Source: Ehretia macrophylla (Eukaryota; Streptophyta; Magnoliopsida; Boraginales; Ehretiaceae). From it: 64,000 nt of DNA. This document shows, piece after piece, positions 1 to 11,271 of the stretch. A program made the position numbers and the translations under genes. Position 1 is the stretch's first letter. Each line of letters begins with the position of its first letter. The notes below the pieces were generated by a model that was given only the letters and a program-made list of their open reading frames with translations, did no database searches and was not told where the DNA came from. The stretch lies in assembly GCA_037974665.1 (NCBI GenBank), contig CM075766.1:50290569-50354568 (forward strand), given 5' to 3'.

Positions 1-395
1 TGATCTCTTAGCCATTGGAGTACGTAGAAGGGTTGAAAATTCAAATAGTGTTCTTTTTTTTTTCCCTAATGCAGTCTAAAATTCTATCTCAATCATAATT
101 AATTAGCGATGAATTGTTAATGAATAAAAATTTTATGTATTAAATCGGAAAATTATTCAAGATTCACTCTTTTGCAAATTGGACCATGGCATATTCTACT
201 TTTTTTTTTATAAGTACAATGGAAACCGAAAATGTAGTTCGAGCTCCAAGTCCTGGCTTTTGAATGTTGGAATTTAGTCTATTGCATAAAATGGCACTAT
301 AAATGCTCTGATGAATAACTCTACTAGGTTTATTTATTTCTTCTAACAATATGGATTTTGTTTAAAATTTGTACCGGTTTTTTGCTATTACTATG
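1..395. other. Intergenic flank, no gene seen
   Basis: AT-rich sequence with no credible coding frame, RNA gene or transposon end. Its last five bases, CTATG (391-395), are the left target-site duplication of the LTR element that follows. Confidence 0.6.
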
Positions 396-1636
396 TGATA
401 CGTATAAAACCCCTGAACTTTTACAGAATTACAAATTAGCACAAGATAGCCCAAAATTAAAAGACGGGGCCACCAACGATAAGGTCCGAGGTCCAACGAA
501 CCTCGGCCCGAGAGATCCGAGGTCCAAGAGACCTCGGAATTAAATAGTCCGAGGTCCCTTGGACCTCTGAATTTCTGTCCGAGGTCCAAGAGACCTCGGA
601 CAAAGCCTGTCCGAGGTCTCTTGGACCTCGGATGTACTGTCCGAGGTCCAAGGACCTCGGACCGGTGATGTCCGAGGTCCATGGACCTCGGACCAGTGGT
701 GTCCGAGGTCCATGGCCCTCGGACAGCTTTGTCCGAGGTCCAAGGACCTCGGACCAGTGGTGTCCGAGGTCCACGGACCTCGGACAGCTTTGTCCGAGGT
801 CCATGGACCTCGGACCAGTGGTGTCCGAGGTCCACGGACCTCGGACAGCTTTGTCCGAGGTCCATGGACCTCGGACCAGTGGTGTCCGAGGTCCACGGAC
901 CTCGGACCAGTGGTGTCCGAGGTCCACGGACCTCGGACCAGTGGTGTCCGAGGTCCACGGACCTCGGACAGCTTTGTCCGAGGTCTATGGACCTCGGACC
1001 AGTGATGTCCGAGGTCCATGGACCTCGGACAGCTTTGTCCGAGGTCCATGGACCTCGGACCAGTGGTGTCCGAGGTCTACGGACCTCGGACGTTTATTTT
1101 CCGAGGTCCTGTGGACCTCGGACAGGTTTTCTGGAGCAGGTTCGGGTTTTGGTCGTCGTGCGCGGAGAGACTTTTTTTTGGGTCAGGCGAGGTAGAGCTG
1201 TCTGAGCTACCTTTTTTGTACTAGTATACTTTGTTCCATAAACTCAGAGAATCTCCAGCAAAACTCCCACTGATCTATTTAATCAATTGTCCACCAGTCC
1301 TTTGTCAATTTTCCACAATGCTTGTAATGATGATTCACTGCTGCACCTTTAATCTTTTGACTCAGCTGCAATGATTACTTTTCCTTTGTGACTCAGCAAA
1401 CCATGTGACTTCAAAGGCCATGGTGCCTATAAAAGGCAGAGGATTTAGCCAGAGATAGTGGACTTCTGAGACAGACATTAATACATACATATATTTTTCT
1501 TTCTCTGTAAAAGCACCAAGCTAACTTAAGCATCGGAGTGCTAATGCGGGCAAGACCCGCTAAGCTCTCTTTGTTTTGCAGGCATCAAGGCAGTACGTGA
1601 AGGCCACTTGCGACTCGACATTTTTCTACCTTAACA
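396..1636 (+). repeat. Left LTR of the gypsy-type element
   Basis: Near-identical to 4540-5780. A TATA-like CTATAAAAGG lies near 1431, so the palindromic array at 486-1122 falls in U3, upstream of the likely transcription start. The segment from about 1460 to 1636 is the transcribed R/U5 part. Confidence 0.92.
486..1122. repeat. Array of about 21 palindromic units in U3
   Basis: Each unit is GTCCGAGGTCC followed, after 0-2 central bases, by its reverse complement GGACCTCGGAC. Units are spaced by short alternating linkers (CAGTGGT or AGCTTT) at a period of about 30-31 bp. Central units are perfect or near-perfect 24-bp palindromes and outer units are degenerate. Because the unit rarely contains a stop, several frames on both strands stay open for 100-200 codons. 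Those ORFs are by-products of the repeat, not genes. The same array is at about 4630-5266 in the right LTR. Confidence 0.93.
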
Positions 1637-1660
1637 GGTTGGCGCCCACCGTGGGGCCGA
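1637..1660 (+). other. Primer binding site
   Basis: GGCGCCCACCGTGGGGCC sits just inside the left LTR, the position of a tRNA primer site. The same 18 bases occur inside the left LTR of the element at 26056-28279. I did not identify the tRNA. Confidence 0.8.
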
Positions 1661-1697
1661 TTCTAAATTCCCCACTGAGTTTTCACAAGATTACACC

Positions 1698-2897
1698 ATG
1701 GTAACTACCCGGAGTCAGAATGTTGCAAGTGGATATGGAGAAGAAGCTGTAGAACAGCCAAATGTGCAGTTCTGTCTGGGAGAGACTTCCAACCTTAGAC
1801 AGACCGAGTTACCGCCGCCAGGAGGAGAGATACCTACGAAAAATCGTCCACCATACAGCAATCCATACACAAATCAGTACCAAAGCTACCAACCAACATA
1901 CTATCCACAAGGACCTGTTTGGAACACAGGGTGGCAGCATCCCACTGCTGCAACACAAGTTCCGCAAACTAACCAGCTAACGGATCTTGGTTATATCCTA
2001 AAAACCCTGGAGGAGTTGAAACAGGCTGTTCATAGCCCAACACCTCAACCAGCACCTCACCACCCAGATATTCAACCTCATCAAATGCCCCGAAAAAATC
2101 ATTCGCGCCAAAACACCCAATCGGCCAAAAATATAACCAAACCAAGAGAGTCCAGACAACGGGTTCACCCTAGGAGGCAACGCAAAGAAACGATGAACTC
2201 CACAAGGTCATCACAGAGTTCGAGTGCGGCAGCACGAGACCTAACTCAAAGTGCCCGAATGAGGGGTACTGCTAGTGTAATATCAGTCGCAAGGACTTTC
2301 CGAGGCCCAAATCCCTTCAACCGCGCCATCAACAAGGTTCCGAAGCCCGCACAGTACAAATTGCCTCATTTGCCCACCTACGATGGACATGGAGACCCTA
2401 AAGATCATCTGGCGTTGTTCAGGCACAAAATGGAGTTCACGGAGTTGCCAGAGGCTTGGGTGTGTAAAGTTTTTGCAGGAACTTTAGTGGAAGCGGCCAG
2501 GGTGTGGTATGACGAACTGAACGAGGGGTCAGTCGGTTCTTATGTGCAGTTGGCAGATTTGTTTGTTGGGAGATTTTCCTCGGCTATTAGGCCGACCCGC
2601 CATACTACCTCCTTGCTCGGTTTGAAACAGAGAGAAGGAGAAACTCTCCGTCGGTATGCAACCCGCTTTAATGAAGCAACCCTTCAGTGTACGCAATTTG
2701 ATCAGGGTTTTGCAATACAGGCGTTCACAAAGGGGGTAGCCAATGAGTTGCTCCGGGCTTCCTTAGCCAAAAAGACCCCACAGAACATGATAGAATTGAT
2801 GACCAGAGCTGAGAAGTATATTAAAGTAGAAGAGGTGGCGATGGCGGAGAAGGAAGAAGACTCTAAGAGGAGAAGACTGGAAGAGAGGTCAAGCTAG
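1698..2897 (+). CDS. Retrotransposon gag polyprotein
   Basis: A 399-residue open frame that begins 61 bases after the left LTR with ATGGTAACTACC. The N-terminal half is proline-, glutamine- and serine-rich and low in complexity. From about residue 215 it matches the retrotransposon gag capsid-like domain in style: LPTYDGHGDPKDHLALF, then a long helical segment with WYDEL, FVGRFSS and LKQREGETLRRYATRFNEA. It ends in a charged tail. No zinc knuckle is visible before the stop, and no pol frame follows. The protein would form the particle shell for the element's RNA. It is an element gene, not a host gene. Confidence 0.88.
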   Translation: MVTTRSQNVASGYGEEAVEQPNVQFCLGETSNLRQTELPPPGGEIPTKNRPPYSNPYTNQYQSYQPTYYPQGPVWNTGWQHPTAATQVPQTNQLTDLGYILKTLEELKQAVHSPTPQPAPHHPDIQPHQMPRKNHSRQNTQSAKNITKPRESRQRVHPRRQRKETMNSTRSSQSSSAAARDLTQSARMRGTASVISVARTFRGPNPFNRAINKVPKPAQYKLPHLPTYDGHGDPKDHLALFRHKMEFTELPEAWVCKVFAGTLVEAARVWYDELNEGSVGSYVQLADLFVGRFSSAIRPTRHTTSLLGLKQREGETLRRYATRFNEATLQCTQFDQGFAIQAFTKGVANELLRASLAKKTPQNMIELMTRAEKYIKVEEVAMAEKEEDSKRRRLEERSS

Positions 2898-3199
2898 GAG
2901 CCTACAGATTCGAAGACCTCAGTGGTAAGGAGAAAGGTTTGACACGTAGAGCAGCTAAGAAAACACTCTTTGAATGTTTGATTGTTGTTTATGTCGAGAC
3001 AAATTATGTCTCTACAATGAATTTGATATTCGCGTCCTAAGTTTCTGTCAATGATTGCAATTCTTTGAGACAAATATCATGTGATCTACTAAAGCGAACA
3101 TTTATCGGAAGAGAGTCAAATCCAGAAATGGGAGACCAAAATAGATAAAAGAGAGAGACACATTTCTTGAGGAAACAAGATCTTCCTAGGGCAACGTAA

Positions 3200-4235
3200 A
3201 GAAAACCGGGGGCACGACCCCTGAGTTTCAAGTCGAAGGCCGGGGGCACGACCCCTGAGTTTTAAGATTGAAGATAAAGACCGGGGGCACGACCCCCGAG
3301 TTTCAAGATTGAAGATGAAGACCGGGGGCACGACTCCCGAGTTTCAAGACAAAAACCGGGGGCACGACCCCTGAATTTCAAGTCGAAGGGCGGGGCCACG
3401 ACCTCCGAGTTTCAAGGTTGAAGACGAAGACTGGGGGCACGACCCCTGAGTTTCAAGGCGAAGGCCCGGGGCACGACCCCTGAGATTTAAGATTGAAGAT
3501 AAAGACCGGGGGCACGACCCCCGAGTTTCAAGATTGAAGATGAAGACCGGGGGCACGACTCCCGAGTTTCAAGACAAAAACCGGGGGCACGACCCCTGAA
3601 TTTCAAGTCGAAGGTCGGGGCCACGACCTCCGAGTTTCAAGTTTGAAGACGAAGACTGGGGGCACGACCCCCGAGTTTCAAAACGAAGGCTGGGGGCACG
3701 ACCCCCGAGTTTCAAGTTTGAAGACGAAGACTGGGGGCACGACCCCCGAGTTTCAAGTTTGAAGACGAAGACTGGGGGCACGACCCCCGAGTTTCAAAAC
3801 GAAGGCCGGGGGCACGACCCCCGAGTTTCAAGTTCGAAGACGAAGACTGTGGGCACGACCCCCGAGTTTCCAAGACAAAGACCGGGGGCACGACCCCCGA
3901 ACCCAAAGCCGAGGTCAGGGCACGACCCCTGACCCACGTCCGAGGTCAGGGCACGACCCCTGACCCACGTCCGAGGTCAGGGGCACGACCCCCGAACCCA
4001 GGTCCGAGGTCTGAGGTCGGGGCCATGACCCCTGACCCACGTCCGAGGTCAGGGCACGACCCCTGACCCACGTCCGAGGTCAGGGGCATGACCCCTGACC
4101 CAAGTCCGAGGTTCGGGGCGCGACCCTCGAACCCAAAGCCGAGGTCCAAGAGACCTCGGACGAAAACGAAAACCGGAGGTCCGGGGCACAACCCCGACCC
4201 ACGTCTGGGGTTCAATGCTGGGGGCACGACCCCCA
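3200..4235. repeat. Internal tandem-repeat array of the gypsy-type element
   Basis: There are two related arrays. From 3200 to about 3900 the unit is GGGGGCACGACCCC(C/T)GAG plus a TTTCAAG-type linker, with a period of about 30-40 bp. From about 3900 to 4235 the unit changes to variants of CACGACCCCTGACCCACGTC with CGAGGTC linkers. The core GGGG..CACGA..CCCC is itself partly self-complementary. No gene lies here, and the short minus-strand frames are repeat artefacts. A homopolymer A run (about 27) follows at about 4290-4316. Confidence 0.9.
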
Positions 4236-4539
4236 GAGTCATCAAAATTATCCTTCAACAATAAAGGATTTCAGAAAAATATGACCCAACAAAAAAAAAA
4301 AAAAAAAAAAAAAAAATTGAGTACAGGAGGGAAAACCAAGGGTTTCAAATCCTCATCATTTCAAAAGTCACTGCACCAGATCTTGACAAGTGACAAGGCT
4401 ACATTATTGGTGGTAGGTGACAAATTGCATAGAAGATAAAGCAGAGTTAAAATAATTTATTGACTAGATTCGACTTTGCTAAAGCATCACAATCAGTTCC
4501 CATACCTATTTTATAGCTCAAGGAACTGAGGGGGCATCA

Positions 4540-5780
4540 TGATACGTATAAAACCCCTGAACTTTTACAGAATTACAAATTAGCACAAGATAGCCCAAAA
4601 TTAAAAGACGGGGCCACCAACGATAAGGTCCGAGGTCCAACGAACCTCGGACCGAGAGATCCGAGGTCCAAGAGACCTCGGAATTAAATAGTCCGAGGTC
4701 CCTTGGACCTCGAAATTTCTGTCCGAGGTCCAAGAGACCTCGGACAAAGCCTGTCCGAGGTCTCTTGGACCTCGGATGTACTGTCCGAGGTCCAAGGACC
4801 TCGGACCGGTGATGTCCGAGGTCCATGGACCTCGGACCAGTGGTGGGCGGGGGCCACGGACCTCGGACAGCTTTGTCCGAGGTCCAGGGACCTCGCCCCA
4901 GTGGTGTCCGGGGCCCCCGGACCTCGGACAGCTTTGTCCGAGGTCCATGGACCTCGGACCAGTGGTGTCCGAGGTCCACGGACCTCGGACAGCTTTGTCC
5001 GAGGTCCATGGACCTCGGACCAGTGGTGTCCGAGGTCCACGGACCTCGGACCAGTGGTGTCCGAGGTCCACGGACCTCGGACCAGTGGTGTCCGAGGTCC
5101 ACGGACCTCGGACAGCTTTGTCCGAGGTCTATGGACCTCGGACCAGTGATGTCCGAGGTCCATGGACCTCGGACAGCTTTGTCCGAGGTCCATGGACCTC
5201 GGACCAGTGGTGTGCGAGGTCTACGGACCTCGGACGGTTATTTTCCGAGGTCCTGTGGACCTCGGACAGGTTTTCTGGAGCAGGTTCGGGTTTTGGTCGT
5301 CGTGCGCGGAGAGACTTTTTTTTGGGTCAGGCGAGGTAGAGCTGTCTGAGCTACCTTTTTTGTACTAGTATACTTTGTTCCGTAAACTCAGAGAATCTCC
5401 AGCAAAACTCCCACTGATCTATTTAATCAATTGTCCACCAGTCCTTTGTCAATTTTCCACAATGCTTGTAATGATGATTCACTGCTGCACCTTTAATCTT
5501 TTGACTCAGCTGCAATGATTACTTTTCCTTTGTGACTCAGCAAACCATGTGACTTCAAAGGCCATGGTGCCTATAAAAGGCAGAGGATTTAGCCAGAGAT
5601 AGTGGACTTCTGAGACAGACATTAATACATACATATATTTTTCTTTCTCTGTAAAAGCACCAAGCTAACTTAAGCATCGGAGTGCTAATGCGGGCAAGAC
5701 CCGCTAAGCTCTCTTTGTTTTGCAGGCATCAAGGCAGTACGTGAAGGCCACTTGCGACTCGACATTTTTCTACCTTAACA
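4540..5780 (+). repeat. Right LTR of the gypsy-type element
   Basis: Second copy of the 1241-bp LTR, preceded by a purine-rich tract (GGAACTGAGGGGGC) and followed by the CTATG target duplication at 5781-5785. It carries the second copy of the palindromic array. Confidence 0.92.
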
Positions 5781-5785
5781 CTATG

Positions 5786-6926
5786 CATGAGTTTATTTGT
5801 AAGAATTAGTGGTTGTACTCTGTTCACTAGCTATATTTGAATTGTGTAATCATGTATTCTTTTAAAACACAAAAAGAAAAACTTCAATTAGAAAAGGATG
5901 TGCAAAAAATCTTGCAGATAATTTTGCTAGTAACGTAGTAGAGAATCTTGAGTTTTTGAGTGTAACAAATAATCTAGAATGGCAGCTATTTCAATTTGAC
6001 TAAATATGTGGAATTTTGATATGGCGGCATACATTATTCTGCTACCCTTCTGTATACGGAATATGCTCTTTCTTCAAATCAGACTCATATTTTAAATAGT
6101 TTGTTAGTATGAGGTTCCATCCTAAAATTTAGCTCTACATGTAGAGATGTTATGACCAATAATAAGAAACTAAACTCTTAAACAAAACGTAAATTATACC
6201 CATGAATTGAGTGGAATGATCAAGACCGTCAAGTAATAACTTATTGTAATTAAAGATTTTGAGTAATTTGAACAACGGTACTTTCAACCTAGCTTCATTT
6301 ACCAAAAAAAATTAAAAATTAAACTAGTTATATAACTCAATTCATATCACCAATGAGAAGAGAAGATAAAAATGAGAAAATTCTTTAAGTCAAGTCTTCA
6401 CTCGATTGCAATGGAAAGTAGTGGACAATGCATGATAGTTTGATGTGTGGAATAGGATAGAATAAGTAGGCAATAGTCATTCTTCTACCTATATGTTACC
6501 CAATTATGATGAAACTATTTTGGAAGTCTAAAAAAAAGATGTTATGCAAATATAAGTTGTTTAGAGCTTTGAAATAGGTTGAAGGTTAAAAAAAATATAA
6601 TAAAATTGTCTCTAATAGTTTATTAAGCTTCTTAGTGAGGTGATAATATTGTAGTATATTATTAGAATCTAAGTTATTAAATAATTTTGAGTTTAAATCT
6701 CATCGTCATTCATTTAAAATATATGCACGAGGATCTTTAAGAGGCAATAAATAATATAATAACAACTTTCTAATATGTTAAACTTTTAATGAAGTGGTAG
6801 CTTTATAAAATACTACGTTATCTAATAATCCAACTTACTAGAAGCGAGTGAAAAGAACTAAATCAAAATTTATACGCCAGGAAAAGTTCATCGAGCAATT
6901 CATTACTAGCATGACATCTTCACGCC
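5786..6926. other. Intergenic, no gene seen
   Basis: AT-rich spacer between the LTR element and the first PR-1 gene. I see no coding frame of note, no RNA gene and no clear transposon ends. Confidence 0.5.
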
Positions 6927-7048
6927 TTTTTTTATTATTATTCAAGAAGGCCTATATAAAGTCATACAACATAACTTGCGAGATTTGATCTTATAACCTC
7001 TCATATATTATATACATAGCGAATTACATACTATTAGACCAAAACCCT
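6927..7048 (-). mobile_element. tRNA-derived SINE-like element
   Basis: Read on the minus strand, it has an A-box-like GGTCTAATAGTATG, then about 45 bases later a B-box-like GAGGTTATAAGATCAAATCTC, and a tail of GAATAATAATAAAAAAA. The element at 40938-41055 has the same plan. No convincing target duplication was found, so boundaries are approximate. Confidence 0.45.
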
Positions 7049-7231
7049 AGTAGCTCTAGACCACTTCACAAGTCCTATGTTTCCAACTGTTAGAATTTTC
7101 TCCTCTCGTCGGCTTAGAATTAAGTTAACCTAACAGTTTCCCCACGGAAACTGATCACATTGTCTTGATTATGTGCAGTGAATGCATTAGTCGTGTGGAA
7201 AAGGGAACACACTTGATACTCATTAATGGCC

Positions 7232-7239
7232 TATAAAAA
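7232..7239 (+). promoter_or_regulatory. TATA box of PR-1 gene A1
   Basis: TATAAAAA about 50 bases upstream of the ATG at 7290, a usual plant spacing with a short 5' UTR. Confidence 0.6.
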
Positions 7240-7289
7240 CCCTTCATAACTTGCTCTTTCCTTCATCACTTCACCAAGCAAAATTAAAA

Positions 7290-7781
7290 ATGGAGCGGTT
7301 TAGTTTCTCTTTAAAACTTGTCTTTCTTCTTTGTTTTGCAATGGCTCATTCGTCTTATGCCCAAAACAATCCACAAGATTATCTTGCTGCTCACAACGCG
7401 GCTCGTGCGCAAGTTGGTGTTGCGCCCATGAGGTGGGATAACACAGTAGCCTCCTTTGCACAAAACTATGCTAATCAGAGGTCGCGTGATTGTGCACTTA
7501 TCCACTCGCAGAATCGTCCGTATGGCGAGAACCTCTTCGGCGGATCGGGCAAACCCTTCACCGCCAAGGACGCGGTGGATGCGTGGGTCGGAGAGAAGGC
7601 GTACTATGATTATAACTCCAACACCTGTGCTGCAGGAAAGGTGTGTGGTCACTACACGCAAGTAGTGTGGCGTAACTCAGTGAAGCTTGGTTGTGCTAGG
7701 GTTCAGTGCAGCAATGGTGGGTGGTTTATCACTTGCAACTATGACCCTCCAGGCAATTACGTAGGGCAACGTCCGTATTAA
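7290..7781 (+). CDS. PR1: Pathogenesis-related protein 1 (PR-1), copy A1
   Basis: Intronless gene of 163 residues, the usual PR-1 length. Residues 1-25 form a signal peptide ([19 protein letters not shown] then HSSYAQ), so the product is secreted. The CAP domain follows: [34 protein letters not shown] and the C-terminal [15 protein letters not shown]. Family knowledge: PR-1 proteins are salicylate- or stress-induced apoplastic proteins that bind sterols, and the CNYD-flanked last 11 residues correspond to the CAPE1 defence peptide, here [11 protein letters not shown]. The ATG at 7290 is chosen because it starts the signal peptide and lies just after the TATA box; an in-frame upstream extension to 7251 is unlikely. 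It is the closest type to the copy at 28679. It is intact. Confidence 0.95.
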   Translation: MERFSFSLKLVFLLCFAMAHSSYAQNNPQDYLAAHNAARAQVGVAPMRWDNTVASFAQNYANQRSRDCALIHSQNRPYGENLFGGSGKPFTAKDAVDAWVGEKAYYDYNSNTCAAGKVCGHYTQVVWRNSVKLGCARVQCSNGGWFITCNYDPPGNYVGQRPY

Positions 7782-8389
7782 GGATGTTTTTATCATATTA
7801 AGCACTATTAAATGATAGTGGCAATAAAATACGAACTGAGAATAATCTCTTGATGAGAGTCGCAAGAATAATGTAAAATATTGTTGAATATGGGGACGTA
7901 TTATATATAATGATGGTATTGCCCTATTTCATGTGAGATTATGTGCTCTACTCTTGAGGAAAGTGAACTAATCATTTTCTACTTTTTCTATGAACTATTA
8001 AGAGCTTCAAAGTTCAAATGCATTAAGGTTGACCTAACTTCTTGACTATGCTTTTTTTATTATTATTTTTTTGGGTATAATGAAGGGTAAAATCGTAATT
8101 TAAACTCAAAATTTTCTGAATACAACAAATTATTACTTGACTAATATAACTCACCCAACTCTTGAGTGTCATCTTGACTATGCTTTACCTGGCTCCTTAT
8201 TATAATGCTTCTTATAGTTTGTTTTAACATCAAATTTTTCTGCAGTTAAAAGAATTGAGAACATATAGATCATTATTCCAAAATTGAATTTTCTTTTTTT
8301 TTAAAATTAAATAAAAAAGCACTTCGTACCAATACAATCTCCAAGGGCGTCTTACATGATAATAGATCTTAGCCGGAAAATAAGTCGCT
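7782..8389. other. 3' flank of PR-1 A1
   Basis: Non-coding. The part just after the gene (GAGAGTCGCAAGAATAATG at about 7855 and onward) is repeated after the A-type copies at 13155 and 29170, so the duplicated unit included the 3' flank. Nothing else is seen. Confidence 0.6.
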
Positions 8390-9013
8390 CGGACCACGGC
8401 ACATGATACATCAATTTATAACACCAAGAATTCCAAAGATGATACACAATACATGCAAGTTGTATATCAGAGCACATGCAATTACAAAGTATTGAGATAT
8501 AATGTAAAATTCATGGATATTATATTAATTTTGAATTTTGCTGCCAACGGAAGAAAGGCTGTAATTCCTCAATTTCTTTGTAAATTCCAATAGATATTCC
8601 AAAGATAATATAGTGAATTAAGAGAAAATGAAGTAACTCTGCTAAAATCCTGTTGACTTGAGCAATACATAGCTTCTTTGTTCACCAAACTAAATATATA
8701 ACTTATCTTCATTCAAGCACTAAACGATACATCTAATAATTGGGTGAAATAATTACGTAGAATAATTAGGTAGTTACTTGTTATAATCAGAATTCGGAGT
8801 TTAAACTACGGTTTCAGTCTCTATTGTTAAAATAAAAAAAAATTAAACAATACATTATACCCAATTTTGAGTTTTCGCCAGAAAAGGCTACGGCTTTGTG
8901 TCCAAGGGGAACGTTTTGGTGACTTTAGGGTTGCGTAAAAAGGTATTTCCATTGACCTTTCAACTTCTGCAAGTAAAGTTCCACTGCATTGCCTATATAT
9001 ATCTAACGATGAA
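8390..9013 (+). promoter_or_regulatory. Displaced promoter of PR-1 copy B1
   Basis: This segment aligns with 30580-31125, the promoter of the intact B2 copy. Shared runs include AAGGGGAACGTTTTGGTGAC and the TATA stretch GCCTATATATAT (about 8991-9002). In B2 the TATA lies about 90 bases before the ATG. Here two transposons separate it from its gene by about 2.3 kb. Confidence 0.75.
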
Positions 9014-9832
9014 GATTAATATTGGACGTCACTTTTTTTTATCACACAATTATCACCTCCTAGTTAGCATACCAACTAGATAGATTTATTTTTATTCTCT
9101 TTCCAATCTTATTAACTTTATTTAATTTTTCTCTCTCTTATTTTTTCTTTTTTCTTTCCTTTTCTTCTTTCATTTTTTCTTTCCTTAATCACATGTTGAT
9201 GTAATATATAAAGAATTAGGAGAAGACCGCAACAATAAAATTTTATACGATACAACAATAATACCACAAAATAGCAAATTAATAATACATAACAACTTTT
9301 AGAATCACAATTTTTTGTATGTTTTTCTCTGTTAGCATGTTGTCAGGGTTCGAAATAATTTTTAATGGTTACAAATAAATCATAAGAGATCATTCCAAGA
9401 TTAAAATTTTCCTTCTATTCCAATTGCCAAGGGTCACGCTTCTTTACTTTTCCAGAAAAAAAAAAAAAGACAATTTGCTTCCAACTCACAGATGCAGAAA
9501 TGAAAAAAGTGTAAACAAAACTTTTTATAAATAACAAAAATATTAGAGATGATTCAAGTTGTGTCACTGCTAATTTCTTGTCCAACTATACTTATGTGTA
9601 CGCATGTATATTGGAAAAAAAGTGCAGTAAACCTGTAAGGTTAAACAAAAGAGACATCGAGAAGAGAGGAAAGGAAATTGATTAAGGAAAGAAAAAAAGA
9701 AAAATAAGAGAGAGAAAAATTAAATGAAATTAATAAGATTGGAGAGAGAATAAAAATTAATTTATCTAGTTTGCATGACAACTAGGAGGTGAAAACTGGG
9801 TGATAAAAAAATGGTGACGTCTAACATTACTT
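9014..9832. mobile_element. MULE-like MITE with long terminal inverted repeats
   Basis: Inverted repeats of about 170 bp: 9014-9190 reads GATTAATATTGGACGTCAC..., and the reverse complement of 9660-9832 reads AAGTAATGTTAGACGTCAC.... Both continue through a match to CACCTCCTAGTT and a CTCTCTTATTTTTTCTTT tract. The flanking 9-mers AACGATGAA (9005-9013) and AATGGTAAA (9833-9841) are an imperfect target duplication. The intact B2 promoter carries AATGATGAA at the matching point and lacks the insert. It has no coding capacity. Confidence 0.78.
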
Positions 9833-9898
9833 AATGGTAAAACACTTCTTCTTCACTCATAATCTAAACCATTCTTTGTATGCTTTACTCATAGCCAT

Positions 9899-11262
9899 TA
9901 AAGGTGGTATTTCGGCCAGCCTAGCCCGGCCGAATTGTGAGTTGAAAAAAATGAGCCCGACTCGGCACAAATGTTTAGTGGGCTGAATTGGGCTGCGCCC
10001 ATTTATCAAAATATAGGACTCAATTCGGCCCACGAGCCCGGTACCACAAATCACGAGCTAGGCTGGGCTGGGCCAACCCATTTCTTTGTGATTAGCGAGA
10101 CAATATACAAGTTGATTGATAACATTAATAATTAATATAAATAATAAGACATTACATAACAAACTACAAGTTAATGAGATACAAATACGTTAGTCATATA
10201 AATATAAAAATAAAACATTACATAAACATTTGAGAAAAGTTAGTGCAAAAGTTCAACATTTTGTTATGCTCCTTGTACGGATGTTGGGCCTGTTGGTAAT
10301 GGTAGTGGGTTTGGCGATGGCGTTAGTTGAATAACTATTTCAGGATTAAAATAGTTTGTGATATTTGGTTGTTGAGATACAAGGTGTCTTACAAGTGTCT
10401 CAGTTCGAAATTTACATAGAAATATAAATTAATGTTGACTATAGTTACTAATTACATACCTCTGTTCTTCAAAGTACATAAGATGATTCCAAACTTCTAA
10501 AAAATATAGTCGTCGTGAAAGATTTTATTCTTCCATGGATATAGTTATATATAATGTTGTAGACTTGCAGTAAAATAAAGTTGAATATATTAAGTGACTA
10601 AAGCACTGTCACTAAGTATTTATAGAAAAAATTATATACACAATTATGAAAATTGTAAAAAAAAATTGTACCTAAAATCTTTTTAAAAAATTGTGTGAAG
10701 GGTTTTAAAGTTGCAAGTTGCAAGTTGCAAACTTGCAATATTATAAAAAAAGGTTTGATAACAAGTTATTTAATATTAACTTAAAAAATACATTTGCTAC
10801 TTTTTATTATTAATTTGTCAAAAAAATATAATTACAACGACATACTAGTTTGTTTTTTAAAAAAAATAGTTACTATGACTTGCATTGCATGCATAAAGTA
10901 TAATATTTTAATTTATTTTAATAAGTGAGTTCAAATTGTGCTTAATTTGTGTTAGGTATGAGTTGGGCTCGAGATGGACTTTATCTGGGCTCAAGATGGG
11001 CTTTATCTGGGTTTGAGCTGGGTCTGTGCTGGGCTCGAGTTGGGCTGGGCTCCAAGCTGAGCCGTGCTTCGAGTTGGGCTGGGTTGAATTAGGCTTGAGC
11101 TCAAATGGGTTGGGTCAGAACTTATATGACCCAACTCAGCCCATATATAGGTGGTGGGTTGGGCCAAGTCGAGCCCACTATCAACCGAGCTGGGTTAGGC
11201 TTGAATTTTCATGTGTTGGGCTGAGCTGGCCCTGTGTCGACCCAATCCAAATGCCACCTCTA
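9899..11262. mobile_element. Non-autonomous hAT transposon
   Basis: Short inverted termini, TAAAGGTGGTATTT at the left and AAATGCCACCTCTA at the right, are of the hAT type (TAGRGGTGGCA). They are flanked by the perfect 8-bp duplication ATAGCCAT (9891-9898 and 11263-11270), diagnostic of hAT. The subterminal zones are full of GGGCTGGGC/GCCCAGCCC-type motifs in opposite orientations, as hAT elements usually have. No transposase frame is seen. It lies directly in front of the start codon of the PR-1 B1 pseudogene. A long ORF starting at 11026 is element sequence running into the gene. Confidence 0.88.
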
Positions 11263-11271
11263 ATAGCCATA

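Larger units (their letters stand above)
396..5780 (+). mobile_element. Non-autonomous Ty3/gypsy-type LTR retrotransposon (gag only)
   Basis: A complete LTR element. It has two 1241-bp LTRs (396-1636 and 4540-5780), each starting TG and ending CA, flanked by the perfect 5-bp target-site duplication CTATG (391-395 and 5781-5785). A primer binding site follows the left LTR, and a purine-rich tract (about 4522-4539) precedes the right LTR. The only credible coding frame is a gag ORF; protease, reverse transcriptase and integrase are absent as a block, so it would depend on a partner element for movement. The 3' part of the interior is a tandem-repeat array. By eye the LTRs are roughly 98-99% identical, with many differences clustered, which implies a recent insertion. 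Structurally it looks whole for a LARD-like, gag-bearing non-autonomous family. Confidence 0.92.

Noticed and set aside
486-1122. CRISPR-like array of repeats and spacers
   Set aside because: Plant nuclear DNA. The spacers are only two short alternating linkers, and the array is part of a duplicated LTR.
362-1224. Long overlapping ORFs on both strands encoding GPRTSDQWCPRS-type repeats
   Set aside because: They are the LTR palindrome array read in several frames. The same peptides appear on opposite strands, as expected for a stop-poor palindromic repeat, not for a gene. The same holds for 4518-5349.
3037-4261. Minus-strand ORFs with RGSCPQSSSSNLK repeats
   Set aside because: Frames through the internal tandem array of the gypsy-type element, with no domain and no start context.
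10695-10740. GTTGCAAGTTGCAAGTTGCAA short repeat as a regulatory array
   Set aside because: Three units only, inside the hAT element interior; no support for function.
11026-11271. N-terminal extension of the PR-1 B1 ORF to 11026
   Set aside because: The extra residues are translated hAT subterminal repeats. The signal peptide begins at 11272, as in B2.
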